Shown here: one piece after another, positions 26,622 through 36,346 of the stretch | Layout: each line of letters starts with the position of its first letter | Position numbering within the stretch: the first letter of the stretch is position 1 | Assembly (NCBI RefSeq): GCF_009684755.1 | Contig: NZ_BLBC01000005.1 | Coordinates: forward strand, 372,001-436,000 | Source: Capnocytophaga felis | GTDB lineage: Bacteria > Bacteroidota > Bacteroidia > Flavobacteriales > Flavobacteriaceae | Direction of reading: 5' to 3' | Length of the DNA stretch: 64,000 bases | Translations under genes and position numbers: made by a program | Notes under the pieces: model-generated | Databases searched by the model: none | The model's input: only the letters and a program-made list of their open reading frames with translations | What the model was told of the DNA's origin: nothing

Positions 26622-27986
26622 TCAAAACCAAAACAGATAAGCTATTATCGATAAGAATATCACACTCAATATATTAAGCACTAATCCTGCTTTTACCATA
26701 TCTTTTTGCCCTACCATTCCTGTTCCGTATGCGATTGCATTTGGGGGAGTTGCAACAGGTAACATAAAAGCACAGGAAGCTCCCATACCAATAAGCAAAG
26801 AAAGCCCTAACGGATTCATATTCAAGGCTTCGGCAATTGAAACAAAAATAGGTACTAACAAAGCTGCACTGGCGGTGTTTGAGGTAAATTCCGTAAGGAA
26901 AATTATGAATGTAGCCACGAGCAACCCAATTAAGAAAAAATGCTTGCCTTCTACAAGAAATACAACGGCATCTACCATTGCTTTATTAGCTCCTGAATTG
27001 GTCAAGATAGCACTCAATGTAAGTCCTCCACCGAAAAGCATCAAAACTCCCCAATCGGTATTTTCTTGTATTTGTTTCCAACTCACAACTCCTGAAAGGC
27101 AAACCAATACCGAAGCTGCTATCGCCACAACGGCATCAAAAGAACCTATTTTATCAATCCCTAAAAGCACTGAAATTGAATTATTTAAATATTCTCCCAA
27201 AATCCAGCAAATAGCTGTTACCGCAAAAATAGCAATAGTAATGTATTGTTTTTTATTTAGCTTTTCTACTTGCGTATTTGAATCTATTTTGATATTTAAT
27301 TTCGGCTTGAAAATGAAATACATAGCAAGTAAAAACAAAGGCATCAATCCGGCCACTGCAGGAATTCCGTATTTCAACCAATCTGAAAACGTCAAATTCA
27401 ACTGCGAAGCTACAATGGCGTTGGGTGGTGAACCTACTAAAGTCCCCATTCCACCAATGCTGGAGCTGTATGCAATCCCCAGAATAACAAACATATAAGT
27501 TCCTTTATTGGAGTCATAATCTAAATTCTTGAGCATTCCAATTCCAAGCGGAATCATCATCGCTGCAGTTGCCGTATTGCTAATCCCCATTGAAAGCAAA
27601 ACCGTAACAGAAAGCAACAACAGAATTGCTACTGTAAAATTTCCTCGAGCTAATGAAATTACTCTATTGGCTATGTATTGGTCTAACTTCTGGACGCTCA
27701 AAGCTGTTGCAATGGCAAAACCTCCAAAAAATAGAAAAATGGTAGGATTGGCAAACGCCTGCAATGCCGGTTTGGTTTGTTCAAGACCAAAAAAGATTGC
27801 CAAAACAGGAATTAACAATGCCGTAACCGTAATATGAATCACTTCCGTAAGCCATAAAATCGCAACTAACGACAACAATGCCAGACCTTTATTTACCTTT
27901 TCTTCATAAGGAAGAAAATAATTGAGCAACAACGCCAAAACTATTGCAAATACAATAATTACTGTTTTTCGAGCTTTCATTCGCAT
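26622..27986 (-). CDS. SLC13/DASS family sodium-dependent anion (dicarboxylate) transporter
   Basis: 454 residues with about 11-13 membrane helices. The two SNT substrate/sodium motifs are seen as ISNTATAAMMIP and FTSNTASAALLVP, each followed by an opposing-hairpin segment. GSPPNAI and the late TPPNAIAYGTG also match the family. It should import C4-dicarboxylates, citrate-like compounds or sulfate with sodium. A TAACTTTG element (complement of 28015-28022) is about 30 bases upstream. No metabolic partner is adjacent. Confidence 0.9.
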   Translation of the reverse strand: MRMKARKTVIIVFAIVLALLLNYFLPYEEKVNKGLALLSLVAILWLTEVIHITVTALLIPVLAIFFGLEQTKPALQAFANPTIFLFFGGFAIATALSVQKLDQYIANRVISLARGNFTVAILLLLSVTVLLSMGISNTATAAMMIPLGIGMLKNLDYDSNKGTYMFVILGIAYSSSIGGMGTLVGSPPNAIVASQLNLTFSDWLKYGIPAVAGLMPLFLLAMYFIFKPKLNIKIDSNTQVEKLNKKQYITIAIFAVTAICWILGEYLNNSISVLLGIDKIGSFDAVVAIAASVLVCLSGVVSWKQIQENTDWGVLMLFGGGLTLSAILTNSGANKAMVDAVVFLVEGKHFFLIGLLVATFIIFLTEFTSNTASAALLVPIFVSIAEALNMNPLGLSLLIGMGASCAFMLPVATPPNAIAYGTGMVGQKDMVKAGLVLNILSVIFLSIIAYLFWF

Positions 27987-28117
27987 AACAAAAAATTTGA
28001 AAAAATTATCCCTACAAAGTTAAATAAAAATTTTCTTCTTACATCTCATATTATTCGTTTTTTTTGCATTTTGTAAAGAAAATTCAGCCTAAAGATTAAA
28101 ATTTAACAATTAAAATG

Positions 28118-28125
28118 TACCTTTG
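28118..28125 (+). promoter_or_regulatory. Candidate promoter -7 element of the polysaccharide locus
   Basis: TACCTTTG lies 57 bases upstream of the ugd ATG. A matching -33 TTG is not clear. It is the only good promoter candidate at the left end of the long plus-strand glycan locus. Confidence 0.45.
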
Positions 28126-28182
28126 CAAAAAGTAAAAAAATAATAACCTTTTATTTCATTTTTTTAAACATTTAAAACATAA

Positions 28183-29520
28183 ATGAAAATAGCCGTAGTA
28201 GGAACAGGATATGTAGGTTTAGTTTCAGGCACTTGCTTTGCCGAAGTAGGAAATCACGTAACCTGTGTTGACATCAATTCAGAAAAAATCGACAAATTAA
28301 AAAAAGGAATTATCCCCATTTATGAACCCGGACTTGAAGCAATGGTTACACGTAATGTAGCAAGCAAGAATTTAGCTTTTACAACGAACTTGCCTCAAGC
28401 CATTGAAGATGTTGAAATTGTGTTCATCGCAGTAGGAACTCCTATGGGAGATGATGGCTCGGCAGATTTACAATATGTGCTTTCCGTTGCCAAATCAATC
28501 GGCGAATCAATGCAAAAACAATTAATTATTGTAAACAAATCCACCGTTCCCGTAGGGACAGTTGATAAGATAAAAAACACCATTTCAGAAGCCTTGCAAA
28601 AAAGAAATGTTTCCATCAAATTTGATGTAGTTTCAAATCCTGAATTCTTAAAAGAAGGAAAGGCTATTCAAGATTTTATGAAGCCTGACCGCGTGGTAAT
28701 CGGTGCAGAAAGTGAATATGCTTTGCGTAAAATGAAAAGCCTTTATTCTTCATTTTTTATGCAACACGAACGCTTCATAACAATGGACGTTCGTTCTGCC
28801 GAAATGACGAAATACGCCTCTAACGCAATGCTTGCCACCAAAATTTCATTTATGAATGAAATAGCCAATATTTGCGAGCGAGTAGGAGCCGATGTAAACA
28901 AAGTGCGTTTGGGAGTGGGTTCGGATTCACGCATCGGTTATAGCTTCATCTATCCGGGTTGTGGCTACGGAGGGTCTTGTTTCCCTAAAGATGTTTTGGC
29001 TCTGAAAAAACTATCGGAAGAGGTTGGCTACAATGCCGAACTTATCACATCTGTGGACAATGTAAATAACAGACAGAAATACATCATTGCACAGAAAATC
29101 ATCAAAAAATATGGCAATGATTTATCCGACAGAACTTTCGCTATTTGGGGACTTTCTTTCAAGCCCGAAACCGACGATATGCGTGAAGCTCCCGCGATTT
29201 ACATCATCAAGGAACTCATAAAACACGGAGCAAAAATCAGAGCTTACGACCCGAAAGCAATCAACGAGGCAAAGGCTTGTTATTTGAAAGATTTGCCTAA
29301 CATTTCGTATTTTGAAAGCAAATATGAAGCTTTGAAAGGAGCCGACGCAATGCTTCTTCTCACCGAATGGAAAGAGTTCCGTTCACCCGACTTTGATGAA
29401 ATCGCCAAACTTCTGAAAGAAAAAATCATTTTTGACGGACGAAATCAATACAATTCATTTGATTTGCCAAGTAGAGGTTTTGAATATATTCAGATTGGTT
29501 GTGAATTGAGAAAAATGTAA
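28183..29520 (+). CDS. ugd: UDP-glucose 6-dehydrogenase
   Basis: 445 residues. An N-terminal NAD-binding Rossmann motif (VVGTGYVGL), the conserved NPEFLKEG segment, and the catalytic cysteine in GYGGSCFPKD (Cys266) are all present, followed by a C-terminal UDP-binding domain. It oxidises UDP-glucose to UDP-glucuronate in two steps for polysaccharide synthesis. It opens the glycan locus, with the epimerase gene 68 bases later. A UDP-N-acetylmannosamine-type substrate is less likely but cannot be excluded. Confidence 0.93.
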   Translation: MKIAVVGTGYVGLVSGTCFAEVGNHVTCVDINSEKIDKLKKGIIPIYEPGLEAMVTRNVASKNLAFTTNLPQAIEDVEIVFIAVGTPMGDDGSADLQYVLSVAKSIGESMQKQLIIVNKSTVPVGTVDKIKNTISEALQKRNVSIKFDVVSNPEFLKEGKAIQDFMKPDRVVIGAESEYALRKMKSLYSSFFMQHERFITMDVRSAEMTKYASNAMLATKISFMNEIANICERVGADVNKVRLGVGSDSRIGYSFIYPGCGYGGSCFPKDVLALKKLSEEVGYNAELITSVDNVNNRQKYIIAQKIIKKYGNDLSDRTFAIWGLSFKPETDDMREAPAIYIIKELIKHGAKIRAYDPKAINEAKACYLKDLPNISYFESKYEALKGADAMLLLTEWKEFRSPDFDEIAKLLKEKIIFDGRNQYNSFDLPSRGFEYIQIGCELRKM

Positions 29521-29588
29521 TTCAGAAGTAGATTATTAACAAAACTACAACAAAATTAACAGTCAAAATAATTCCTTTTTGAGAAAAA

Positions 29589-30482
29589 ATGAACAATAAC
29601 GATTGTCAATCAGTATTAAAAACAAAAATATTAGTTACCGGAGGAGCGGGATTTGTAGGCTCTAATTTATGTGAATCTTTAGTCAAAAACCCTAATAATG
29701 AGGTATTTTCACTTGATAATTATTTCACCGGAAGTCGCGAAAATCACATTAAAGGTGTAACATATATTGAAGGAAGTACAGAATATATCTTTGAATTGAT
29801 TACCTTTGCACCCGATTTGGTTTATCATTTGGGAGAATACTCACGTGTGGAGCAAAGTTTCGAAGACATTGACAAAGTTCTTTTATTCAACAAAATAGGA
29901 ACGTCAAAAGTATTGGAATTCTGCCGAAGACACAAGTGTAAACTGGTTTATGCAGGCAGTAGCACAAAATTTGGAGATGGTGGCATCGGAAGAAATCAAA
30001 GCCCATATGCTTGGTCAAAAGCCTCTAATACTGAATTAATTAAGAATTACGGCGAATGGTACGGATTGAAATATGCCATTGTATATTTTTACAACGTGTA
30101 CGGCAAGCGAGAAATCAGTGAAGGAAAATACGCCACTCTTATTGCCCTATTTTCAGAAAAAATGAAAAAAGGAGAACCTTTAACAGTGGTTTCGCCCGGA
30201 ACGCAACAAAGGAATTTCACACACATTGACGATATTGTTGAGGGCTTGCTGTTGGTTGGAGAAAAAGGTTTTGGAGACGAGTTTGGCATTGGAAATTCAG
30301 AAACTTACACCGTGTTAGAAATTGCGGAAATGTTCGGCGGAAAAATAGAAATGCTTCCGGCACGCAAAGGCAACCGAATGACCTCCGAAGTAATCACCGA
30401 AAAAACCGAAGCTTTAGGATGGAAAGCAAAAAAGTGCGTGAGGGATTATATCAAGAAGATAGTTGAAAATATTGATATTTAA
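29589..30482 (+). CDS. NAD-dependent sugar epimerase/dehydratase (extended SDR)
   Basis: 297 residues. The Rossmann glycine motif is GGAGFVGS (18-25). The active-site serines are in YAGSSTK (121-127) and the YxxxK pair is Tyr140/Lys144 (SPYAWSK). It belongs with the UDP-glucose/UDP-glucuronate 4-epimerase group. Adjacent to ugd, the natural guess is UDP-glucuronate to UDP-galacturonate, or UDP-glucose/galactose exchange. It is a little shorter than GalE. The substrate is inferred from context only. Confidence 0.82.
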   Translation: MNNNDCQSVLKTKILVTGGAGFVGSNLCESLVKNPNNEVFSLDNYFTGSRENHIKGVTYIEGSTEYIFELITFAPDLVYHLGEYSRVEQSFEDIDKVLLFNKIGTSKVLEFCRRHKCKLVYAGSSTKFGDGGIGRNQSPYAWSKASNTELIKNYGEWYGLKYAIVYFYNVYGKREISEGKYATLIALFSEKMKKGEPLTVVSPGTQQRNFTHIDDIVEGLLLVGEKGFGDEFGIGNSETYTVLEIAEMFGGKIEMLPARKGNRMTSEVITEKTEALGWKAKKCVRDYIKKIVENIDI

Positions 30483-30581
30483 AAGCTACTCCCTATAGTA
30501 AAAGTAAAAGAGTACATTTTTTTGAATCCACTAACAAAAGATAAGTACAAAAAGCAAATTTTTAGAAGAGTCAAAAAACTT

Positions 30582-31790
30582 ATGATAAATATTGAGTCAT
30601 TTATAGCAAAACACGTAACAAAACGGACCGAAAGTATGTTCAAGCAAGATATTGTTGAGCATTCGGAAGAACTACGGCAAAAGATTACTGCAAAAACAGT
30701 TTTGGTAATTGGAGGAGCTGGTTCCATAGGGAGTTCTTTTATCAAAGCTTTGTTGCCTTTCAAGCCCAGTTCTTTGGTCGTAGTTGACATCAACGAAAAC
30801 GGACTTACAGAACTTACTCGTGAGCTACGAAGTACTAACCAATGGACTTTACCAGAGGATTATATAACGTATCCAATGAGTTATGCTGACAGTGTTTTTA
30901 CCAAGATGTTTATTTACCGTGGCGGTTTTGATATTGTGGCTAATTTTTCGGCTCACAAACACGTACGCAGCGAAAAAGATAAATTTTCAGTAGAAGCCCT
31001 TCTTAAAAATAATGTTATTAACGCCAAAATATTATTGGATTTATTAGAGAAATATCCACCTAAGCATTTTTTCTGTGTTTCAACCGATAAAGCGGCAAAT
31101 CCCGTCAATATTATGGGAGGGAGCAAAAAAATAATGGAAGATATGATTATGGCATATTCTGACAAGTTTCCCGTGACTACAGCTCGTTTTGCTAACGTTG
31201 CTTTTTCAAACGGATCGTTGCCAGCAGGATTTTTGGAACGTATAGCCAAAGAACAACCTATTTCCGCTCCGAGTGATGTTACAAGGTATTTTGTTTCTCC
31301 TCAGGAAAGCGGACAAATTTGTCTGATGGCGTGTATACTCGGAAAAACGGGACAGATTTACTTCCCCAAACTCAAAAAAGAGCAAGTAATGACCTTCTCA
31401 GAAATTGCAGCACTACTTCTAAAAGAAATGGGGTATACAGTAGAAGAGTGCCAAAGTGAGGAAGAAGCCTTAGAAAAAGCAAAAAAATTACCAAAAAACG
31501 CTAAAAAATATCCAGTATATTTTTCAAAAAGTGATACAACGGGTGAAAAACCTTACGAAGAATTTTTTACCGAAGGCGAAAATGTACAAATGGATAATTA
31601 TAAGTCATTAGGTGTAATTAATATATATGGTACAAAAGGAAAAAATGAGGTTGAGAGCTTAATCTATACCTTAAATAATCTTTTTGATAATCCAAAAACA
31701 GAAAAATCGGATATTACACAAGCGATGAAAGATTTTTTGGTGAATTTTGACCATCAGGAGACTGGTAAATATTTAGATTCTAAAATGTAA
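30582..31790 (+). CDS. CapD-like nucleotide-sugar dehydratase/epimerase
   Basis: 402 residues from the ATG at 30582; a TTG at 30522 is in frame but less likely. The Rossmann motif is VIGGAGSIGSS. The active-site block STDKAANPVNIMGGSKK replaces the usual Tyr with Met, as in FlaA1/PseB/CapD-type UDP-GlcNAc 4,6-dehydratases. It would open nonulosonic-acid synthesis by making a 4-keto-6-deoxy sugar. It precedes the NeuD-like gene by 38 bases. The C-terminal ~110 residues are more divergent. Whether the donor is UDP- or GDP-linked cannot be read here. Confidence 0.82.
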   Translation: MINIESFIAKHVTKRTESMFKQDIVEHSEELRQKITAKTVLVIGGAGSIGSSFIKALLPFKPSSLVVVDINENGLTELTRELRSTNQWTLPEDYITYPMSYADSVFTKMFIYRGGFDIVANFSAHKHVRSEKDKFSVEALLKNNVINAKILLDLLEKYPPKHFFCVSTDKAANPVNIMGGSKKIMEDMIMAYSDKFPVTTARFANVAFSNGSLPAGFLERIAKEQPISAPSDVTRYFVSPQESGQICLMACILGKTGQIYFPKLKKEQVMTFSEIAALLLKEMGYTVEECQSEEEALEKAKKLPKNAKKYPVYFSKSDTTGEKPYEEFFTEGENVQMDNYKSLGVINIYGTKGKNEVESLIYTLNNLFDNPKTEKSDITQAMKDFLVNFDHQETGKYLDSKM

Positions 31791-31828
31791 AATTCAGAAC
31801 ACAACACATAGTAAACGTTAAGGTACTT

Positions 31829-32416
31829 ATGAATAGCAAAAAACCAAATATAGTGTTAGTAGGTGGTGGTGGACATTGTTTATCAGTTATTGATGTTATT
31901 GAGCAACAAAACAAATATAAAATAAAAGGTATATTAGATAATATTTCTCAGAGAGATGTTTTAGGATATCCCGTATTAGGAGGTGATGATTTAATTCCCG
32001 TATTATCTGACGATAATACATTCTTTTTAATAACAGTTGGACAAATAAAGTTGTTCACCATCAGAGAAAAGATAGCAAACTTTTTAAAGGCAAATAAAGT
32101 GAAATTAGCAACGGTGATTTCTCCTATGGCATATGTGTCTAAACACGCTGTGATCGAAGAAGGAACAGTAGTAATGCACGGAGCTATAATTAATGCAGGG
32201 GTTCATATAGGGAGGCATTGCATTATCAACACTAAGGCCAACATTGAACACGGTGTGCAAATTGAAGATTTTTGCCATATCTCCACTTGTAGCGTTGTAA
32301 ATGGGGATAGTGTCATTTGTAGGGGGACGTTTGTGGGGAGTAATGCAACTATTTCAAATGGGATTAAAGTTATGGCGAATAGTGTCATTAGTGCAGGAAA
32401 TTTTATAAAAAGATGA
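31829..32416 (+). CDS. NeuD/PglD-like sugar acyltransferase (left-handed beta-helix)
   Basis: 195 residues. An N-terminal nucleotide-sugar-binding part starts with IVLVGGGGHCLSVID, followed by a left-handed beta-helix of hexapeptide repeats (about 95-190, for example HGAIINAGVHIGRHC). This is the layout of PglD and NeuD, which acylate 4-amino sugars with acyl-CoA. Here it likely N-acylates the C4 amine made in the pathway (LegH-like role) or O-acylates the final sugar. Its last bases overlap the next start as ATGA. The catalytic histidine cannot be named with certainty. Confidence 0.85.
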   Translation: MNSKKPNIVLVGGGGHCLSVIDVIEQQNKYKIKGILDNISQRDVLGYPVLGGDDLIPVLSDDNTFFLITVGQIKLFTIREKIANFLKANKVKLATVISPMAYVSKHAVIEEGTVVMHGAIINAGVHIGRHCIINTKANIEHGVQIEDFCHISTCSVVNGDSVICRGTFVGSNATISNGIKVMANSVISAGNFIKR

Positions 32417-33420
32417 ACAAAATACTAATTATAGCAGAGGTAGGAGTTAACCACAACGGTGATATTAAGAAAGCTAAAAAACTTGTTGATATTGCCTTCG
32501 AGGCTGGCGTGGACTATGTCAAATTCCAAACATTTAAAGCTGAAAAATTAGTAACAAAATCTACCCAACGAGCTGATTATCAAGACAAAAACACAGGAGA
32601 CAATGATTCTCAGTTTGAAATGCTCAAAAAGTTGGAGCTATCAGAAAATATGCATAATGAATTGATTGCATACTGTAACCAAAAAGGCATTCAGTTTTTA
32701 TCTACGGGTTTTGATTCAGAATCATTAGAATTATTACGTAAATTAGGTATAAAAATTGCCAAAATCCCTTCAGGAGAACTCACAAACTTACCATATTTAC
32801 GCAAATCAGCTCAGCTTTTTGAAGAAGTTATTCTTTCTACAGGAATGGCTGATATACAGGAAATTAAAAATGCTGTAAGCGTGTTGATTAAAAACGGAAT
32901 AGCAAAGGATAAAATTACTGTATTGCACTGTAACACGGAATATCCTACTCCAATGGAAGATGTAAATTTAAAGGCAATGTTACATATCCAAAACGAATTG
33001 AGAGTAAAAGTAGGTTATTCCGATCATACATTAGGTATTGAAGTACCTGTGGCTGCGGTTGCTTTGGGGGCAACAGTCATCGAAAAACATTTCACGTTGG
33101 ATAAAAATCTGCCCGGACCTGATCATAAAGCATCATTGGAACCCAATGAATTAAAAGCGATGGTTGAGGCGATTCGTAACATTGAAAAGGCAGTTGGCGG
33201 TTCGGGAGTGAAAGAGCCTTCCCCTTCCGAAATAAAAAACAAACCTATTGCTCGAAAAAGCATTGTAGCAATTAAATACATCAAAAAAGGAGAAGTATTT
33301 ACAGAGGAAAATATTTCAGTAAAACGCCCTGGAACAGGAATTTCACCTATGTTATGGGATTCTGCTTTGGGACAGAAGGCTGTACGAGATTTTCAGGAAG
33401 ATGAATTGATTGAATTATGA
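32413..33420 (+). CDS. Nonulosonic acid synthase, NeuB/LegI-like
   Basis: 335 residues. The TIM-barrel NeuB domain (about 15-250) starts IIAEVGVNHNGDIKKAKKL and contains KIPSGELTNLP, HCNTEYPTP, the metal-binding region GYSDHTLG and IEKHFTLD. A C-terminal antifreeze-like SAF domain follows (RKSIVAIKYIKKGE). It condenses phosphoenolpyruvate with an N-acyl-hexose to give a nine-carbon acid. The TEYPTP wording is closer to legionaminate synthases than to PseI, but this is a weak discriminator. It overlaps both neighbours by 4 bases. Confidence 0.92.
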   Translation: MNKILIIAEVGVNHNGDIKKAKKLVDIAFEAGVDYVKFQTFKAEKLVTKSTQRADYQDKNTGDNDSQFEMLKKLELSENMHNELIAYCNQKGIQFLSTGFDSESLELLRKLGIKIAKIPSGELTNLPYLRKSAQLFEEVILSTGMADIQEIKNAVSVLIKNGIAKDKITVLHCNTEYPTPMEDVNLKAMLHIQNELRVKVGYSDHTLGIEVPVAAVALGATVIEKHFTLDKNLPGPDHKASLEPNELKAMVEAIRNIEKAVGGSGVKEPSPSEIKNKPIARKSIVAIKYIKKGEVFTEENISVKRPGTGISPMLWDSALGQKAVRDFQEDELIEL

Positions 33421-34580
33421 GAAAGATTTGTGTAGTTACAGGAACACGTGCGGAATTTGGCTTGCTACGTCCGCTATTGGAACTCATCAAGAATGATTCA
33501 GAGTTACAATTGCAATTAGTAGCTACAGGTATGCATCTTTCTCTCGAATTTGGTTATACCATTGATGAAATTACAAAATCGGGATTTGAAGTTGATAAAC
33601 AGGTAGAGTGCATCTTATCATCTGATTCATCAATAGGAATTTCAAAATCAATAGGTTTAGCGATAATCGGATTCGCTGATGTCTATCGAGATTTGACACC
33701 CGATTTGGTAGTAGTTTTAGGAGACAGAACCGAAATTTTGGCAGCAGTAATTGCAGCTTCAATGGCAAATATACCCATCGCCCACATCCACGGAGGAGAA
33801 ACAACAGAGGGAGCATATGACGAAGCTATTCGTCATAGCATAACTAAGTTTAGTCATTTGCATCTTACTTCGACAGAAGTTTATCGAAAGCGAGTAATAC
33901 AATTGGGAGAACACCCTGACACTGTTTTTAATGTAGGGGCTATTGGATTGGATTCTATTAAGAATTTAAACCTTCTAAGTAAAGAGGAATTTGAAAAATC
34001 TATTAATTTTCAATTAAAAGAGAAAAATATATTGGTTACATATCATCCCGTAACACTCGAAAAAGAAAGCCTAACAGAAACTTTTGAAAATATATTGAAC
34101 ATCTTGGATAAATTACCAGAAGTGGGTATTATTTTCACTCACGCCAATTCCGATAAAAACGGACGTATAATTAACAAAATGATAACTGATTATGTAACCA
34201 ACAACAGAAACAAAGCAGTAGAATTTAAGTCATTAGGACAATTGCGGTATCTATCAGCTTTGCAATATGTAGATGCTGTTGTGGGTAACTCGTCAAGCGG
34301 CATTTTGGAAGTTCCGGTATTTGGTGTCCCCACAATTAACATTGGAGATAGGCAAAAAGGACGAGTGAGCAACGAAAGTGTCATCCATACAAATGGTAGT
34401 GCTGAACAAATATACCAAGCTATTGAAATGGCTTTTAGTAATGACTTCAAACAAAAAATAAAACATCAACCACAATTGTATGGGGAAGGCAATGCCGCTG
34501 AACAAATAATTAGCATAATTAGAAAAAATAAAAAGATAAACTTGAAGAAGTCTTTTTATGATGTTAATTTTAAATACTAA
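33417..34580 (+). CDS. Hydrolysing UDP/GDP-sugar 2-epimerase, NeuC/LegG-like
   Basis: 387 residues of GT-B-like fold. The start KICVVTGTRAEFGLL, the segment VLGDRTEILAA, HIHGGETTEG and the later GNSSSGILEVP match NeuC-type hydrolysing epimerases. It releases the nucleotide and inverts C2, giving the free six-carbon precursor for NeuB. The gene starts in ATGA overlap with neuB and is followed at once by the PtmE-like gene. Whether UDP- or GDP-sugar is used cannot be told. Confidence 0.9.
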   Translation: MRKICVVTGTRAEFGLLRPLLELIKNDSELQLQLVATGMHLSLEFGYTIDEITKSGFEVDKQVECILSSDSSIGISKSIGLAIIGFADVYRDLTPDLVVVLGDRTEILAAVIAASMANIPIAHIHGGETTEGAYDEAIRHSITKFSHLHLTSTEVYRKRVIQLGEHPDTVFNVGAIGLDSIKNLNLLSKEEFEKSINFQLKEKNILVTYHPVTLEKESLTETFENILNILDKLPEVGIIFTHANSDKNGRIINKMITDYVTNNRNKAVEFKSLGQLRYLSALQYVDAVVGNSSSGILEVPVFGVPTINIGDRQKGRVSNESVIHTNGSAEQIYQAIEMAFSNDFKQKIKHQPQLYGEGNAAEQIISIIRKNKKINLKKSFYDVNFKY

Positions 34581-34584
34581 ACGG

Positions 34585-35619
34585 ATGAAAAACATATTAA
34601 TCAACGAAAACAGTACTTTAGTTGAAGGACTCAAAAAATTGAACAAAATCAAGCATTTGAGTAGGTTAATTCTGTTTGTCGTAGATAATGAAGGACGAGT
34701 TTTAGGTTCAGTAACTGATGGAGACATCCGAAGGTCAATAGCTTACAACCAAAATTTAGAAAAACCTCTTGGACAAATATGTAACAGAGAATTTAAACAT
34801 TTGACCAAGAATGGAAAATACCAAAGTTTTGAAGAATTCCGTAAGGCAGACATTAAAATCTTGCCTGTTTTGGACGAAAGCGGTAAAATGGTAGATTTGG
34901 TAGATTTAGCCAAAACACACGCAAAGCTTCCTTTGGAAGCCATGGTTATGGCAGGTGGACGTGGAAAACGGCTCAGCCCACTGACAGACACTGTACCCAA
35001 ACCGATGTTGCCTTTGGGAGGAAAACCAATAATTGAACATAATATAGATAGGCTTATTTCTTTTGGTATAAGAAAAATATACATTTCTGTAAAATATTTA
35101 GGGAATCAAATTGTTGATTATTTTGGAAACGGAAGTTCTAAGGGTATTGAAATTGAATATGTTTGGGAGGATAAACCCTTGGGAACAGCAGGAGCTTTGG
35201 CTCTGATAGAAAATTTAACCTCCGAACATGTTTTGCTGATGAATAGCGACCTATTCACCAATGTGAATTTTGAATCACTATATTTAAAACTTATTCAGGA
35301 AAATGCCGATATGTCGGTGGCTTCCACTGAGTATAAGGTAGATGTACCTTATGCCGTTTTTGAAACTGATGGAAATAAAGTATTGAATTTCAAAGAAAAA
35401 CCAAGTTTTATATATTATTCAAATGCAGGAATTTACATTTTGAAAAAAACTCTTATTGAGAAAATAAAAAAAGGAGAATACTGCGATATTACTGATGTTA
35501 TGGAACAATTAGTCAATGAGGGAGGAAAATTAGTGTATGACCCCATCATCGGATATTGGGTAGATATAGGTAAGCCTGTGGACTATTATCAAGCCCAAGA
35601 ATTTGTAAAACATTTATAA
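34585..35619 (+). CDS. CBS-domain nucleotidyltransferase, PtmE-like
   Basis: 344 residues from the ATG at 34585, 5 bases after the NeuC stop; an in-frame ATG at 34558 would overlap neuC. Two CBS-type segments come first (VVDNEGRVLGSVTDGDIRR; ILPVLDESGKMVDLV), then a sugar-1-phosphate nucleotidyltransferase domain with VMAGGRGKRLSPLT and PKPMLPLGGKPI. This fusion is the form of C. jejuni PtmE, which acts as a GlcN-1-phosphate guanylyltransferase in the legionaminate pathway. Its place after neuB-neuC is as in the ptm cluster, which argues for a GDP-sugar route. Confidence 0.87.
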   Translation: MKNILINENSTLVEGLKKLNKIKHLSRLILFVVDNEGRVLGSVTDGDIRRSIAYNQNLEKPLGQICNREFKHLTKNGKYQSFEEFRKADIKILPVLDESGKMVDLVDLAKTHAKLPLEAMVMAGGRGKRLSPLTDTVPKPMLPLGGKPIIEHNIDRLISFGIRKIYISVKYLGNQIVDYFGNGSSKGIEIEYVWEDKPLGTAGALALIENLTSEHVLLMNSDLFTNVNFESLYLKLIQENADMSVASTEYKVDVPYAVFETDGNKVLNFKEKPSFIYYSNAGIYILKKTLIEKIKKGEYCDITDVMEQLVNEGGKLVYDPIIGYWVDIGKPVDYYQAQEFVKHL

Positions 35620-35626
35620 ATATATT

Positions 35627-36346
35627 ATGTACAACGGAAAGAGAATATTAGCAATTATCCCTGCTCGTGGAGGTAGTAAAGGACTTCCTGGTAAAAATAT
35701 AAAACCATTATGTGGGAAGCCCCTCATAGGTTGGTCAATTGAGCAAGCACAAGCAAGTAAGTATGTAGATGAAATATTTGTGTCAACTGACAGCCGTGAA
35801 ATAGCCGACGTGGCCGAAAGTTTTGGAGTTTTGATACCTTTCTTGCGTCCAAAAGAATTAGCATCAGACACCTCTCCCTCTTCCGAATTCATAATCCATA
35901 CCATTGAATACTACCAGAAAAAGAACAATAATTTTGATTATATATTACTGGTAGAACCTACTTCTCCTTTAAGGGATACACAAGATATCGACAAGTGCAT
36001 AGAAATGTTACTCAACCACTCTTATGCAAAAAGCATTGTAGGAATTTCTAAAATAGAGGCTTGTCATCCTGCTTTTTTGGTTAAGATATCCGAAGAAGGA
36101 CTTTTGAAATCTTATGTAAATCAAATGAAAACCCTACGAAGACAAGATATTGACGATTTGTATTTCTTTGAAGGATCTTTGTATTTGTCAAGTATAGAGT
36201 ATTATATGCAAGAAAAGACTTTTTACCACGAATTGACATTACCTTATTTGATGCCAAAATATAAGTCTTTTGAGGTAGATGATTTGTTAGATTTTCAGAT
36301 TATTGAAAGAATCATGGAATTAAAAATTAAAAACAAAATAAACTGA
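35627..36346 (+). CDS. CMP-nonulosonic acid synthetase, NeuA/LegF-like
   Basis: 239 residues. The N-terminal CMP-binding loop is IIPARGGSKGLPGKNIKPL, then VSTDSREIADVAE and LLVEPTSPLRD, and a late DIDDLYFFEGSLYLS-like acceptor region. It activates the nonulosonic acid with CTP for transfer. It is the expected partner of the NeuB-like synthase. The stop overlaps the following start by one base (TGATG). Confidence 0.9.
   Translation: MYNGKRILAIIPARGGSKGLPGKNIKPLCGKPLIGWSIEQAQASKYVDEIFVSTDSREIADVAESFGVLIPFLRPKELASDTSPSSEFIIHTIEYYQKKNNNFDYILLVEPTSPLRDTQDIDKCIEMLLNHSYAKSIVGISKIEACHPAFLVKISEEGLLKSYVNQMKTLRRQDIDDLYFFEGSLYLSSIEYYMQEKTFYHELTLPYLMPKYKSFEVDDLLDFQIIERIMELKIKNKIN

Noticed and set aside
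26875-27498. Plus-strand ORF over the SLC13 transporter
   Set aside because: Antisense to a complete transporter gene; no start signals or family.
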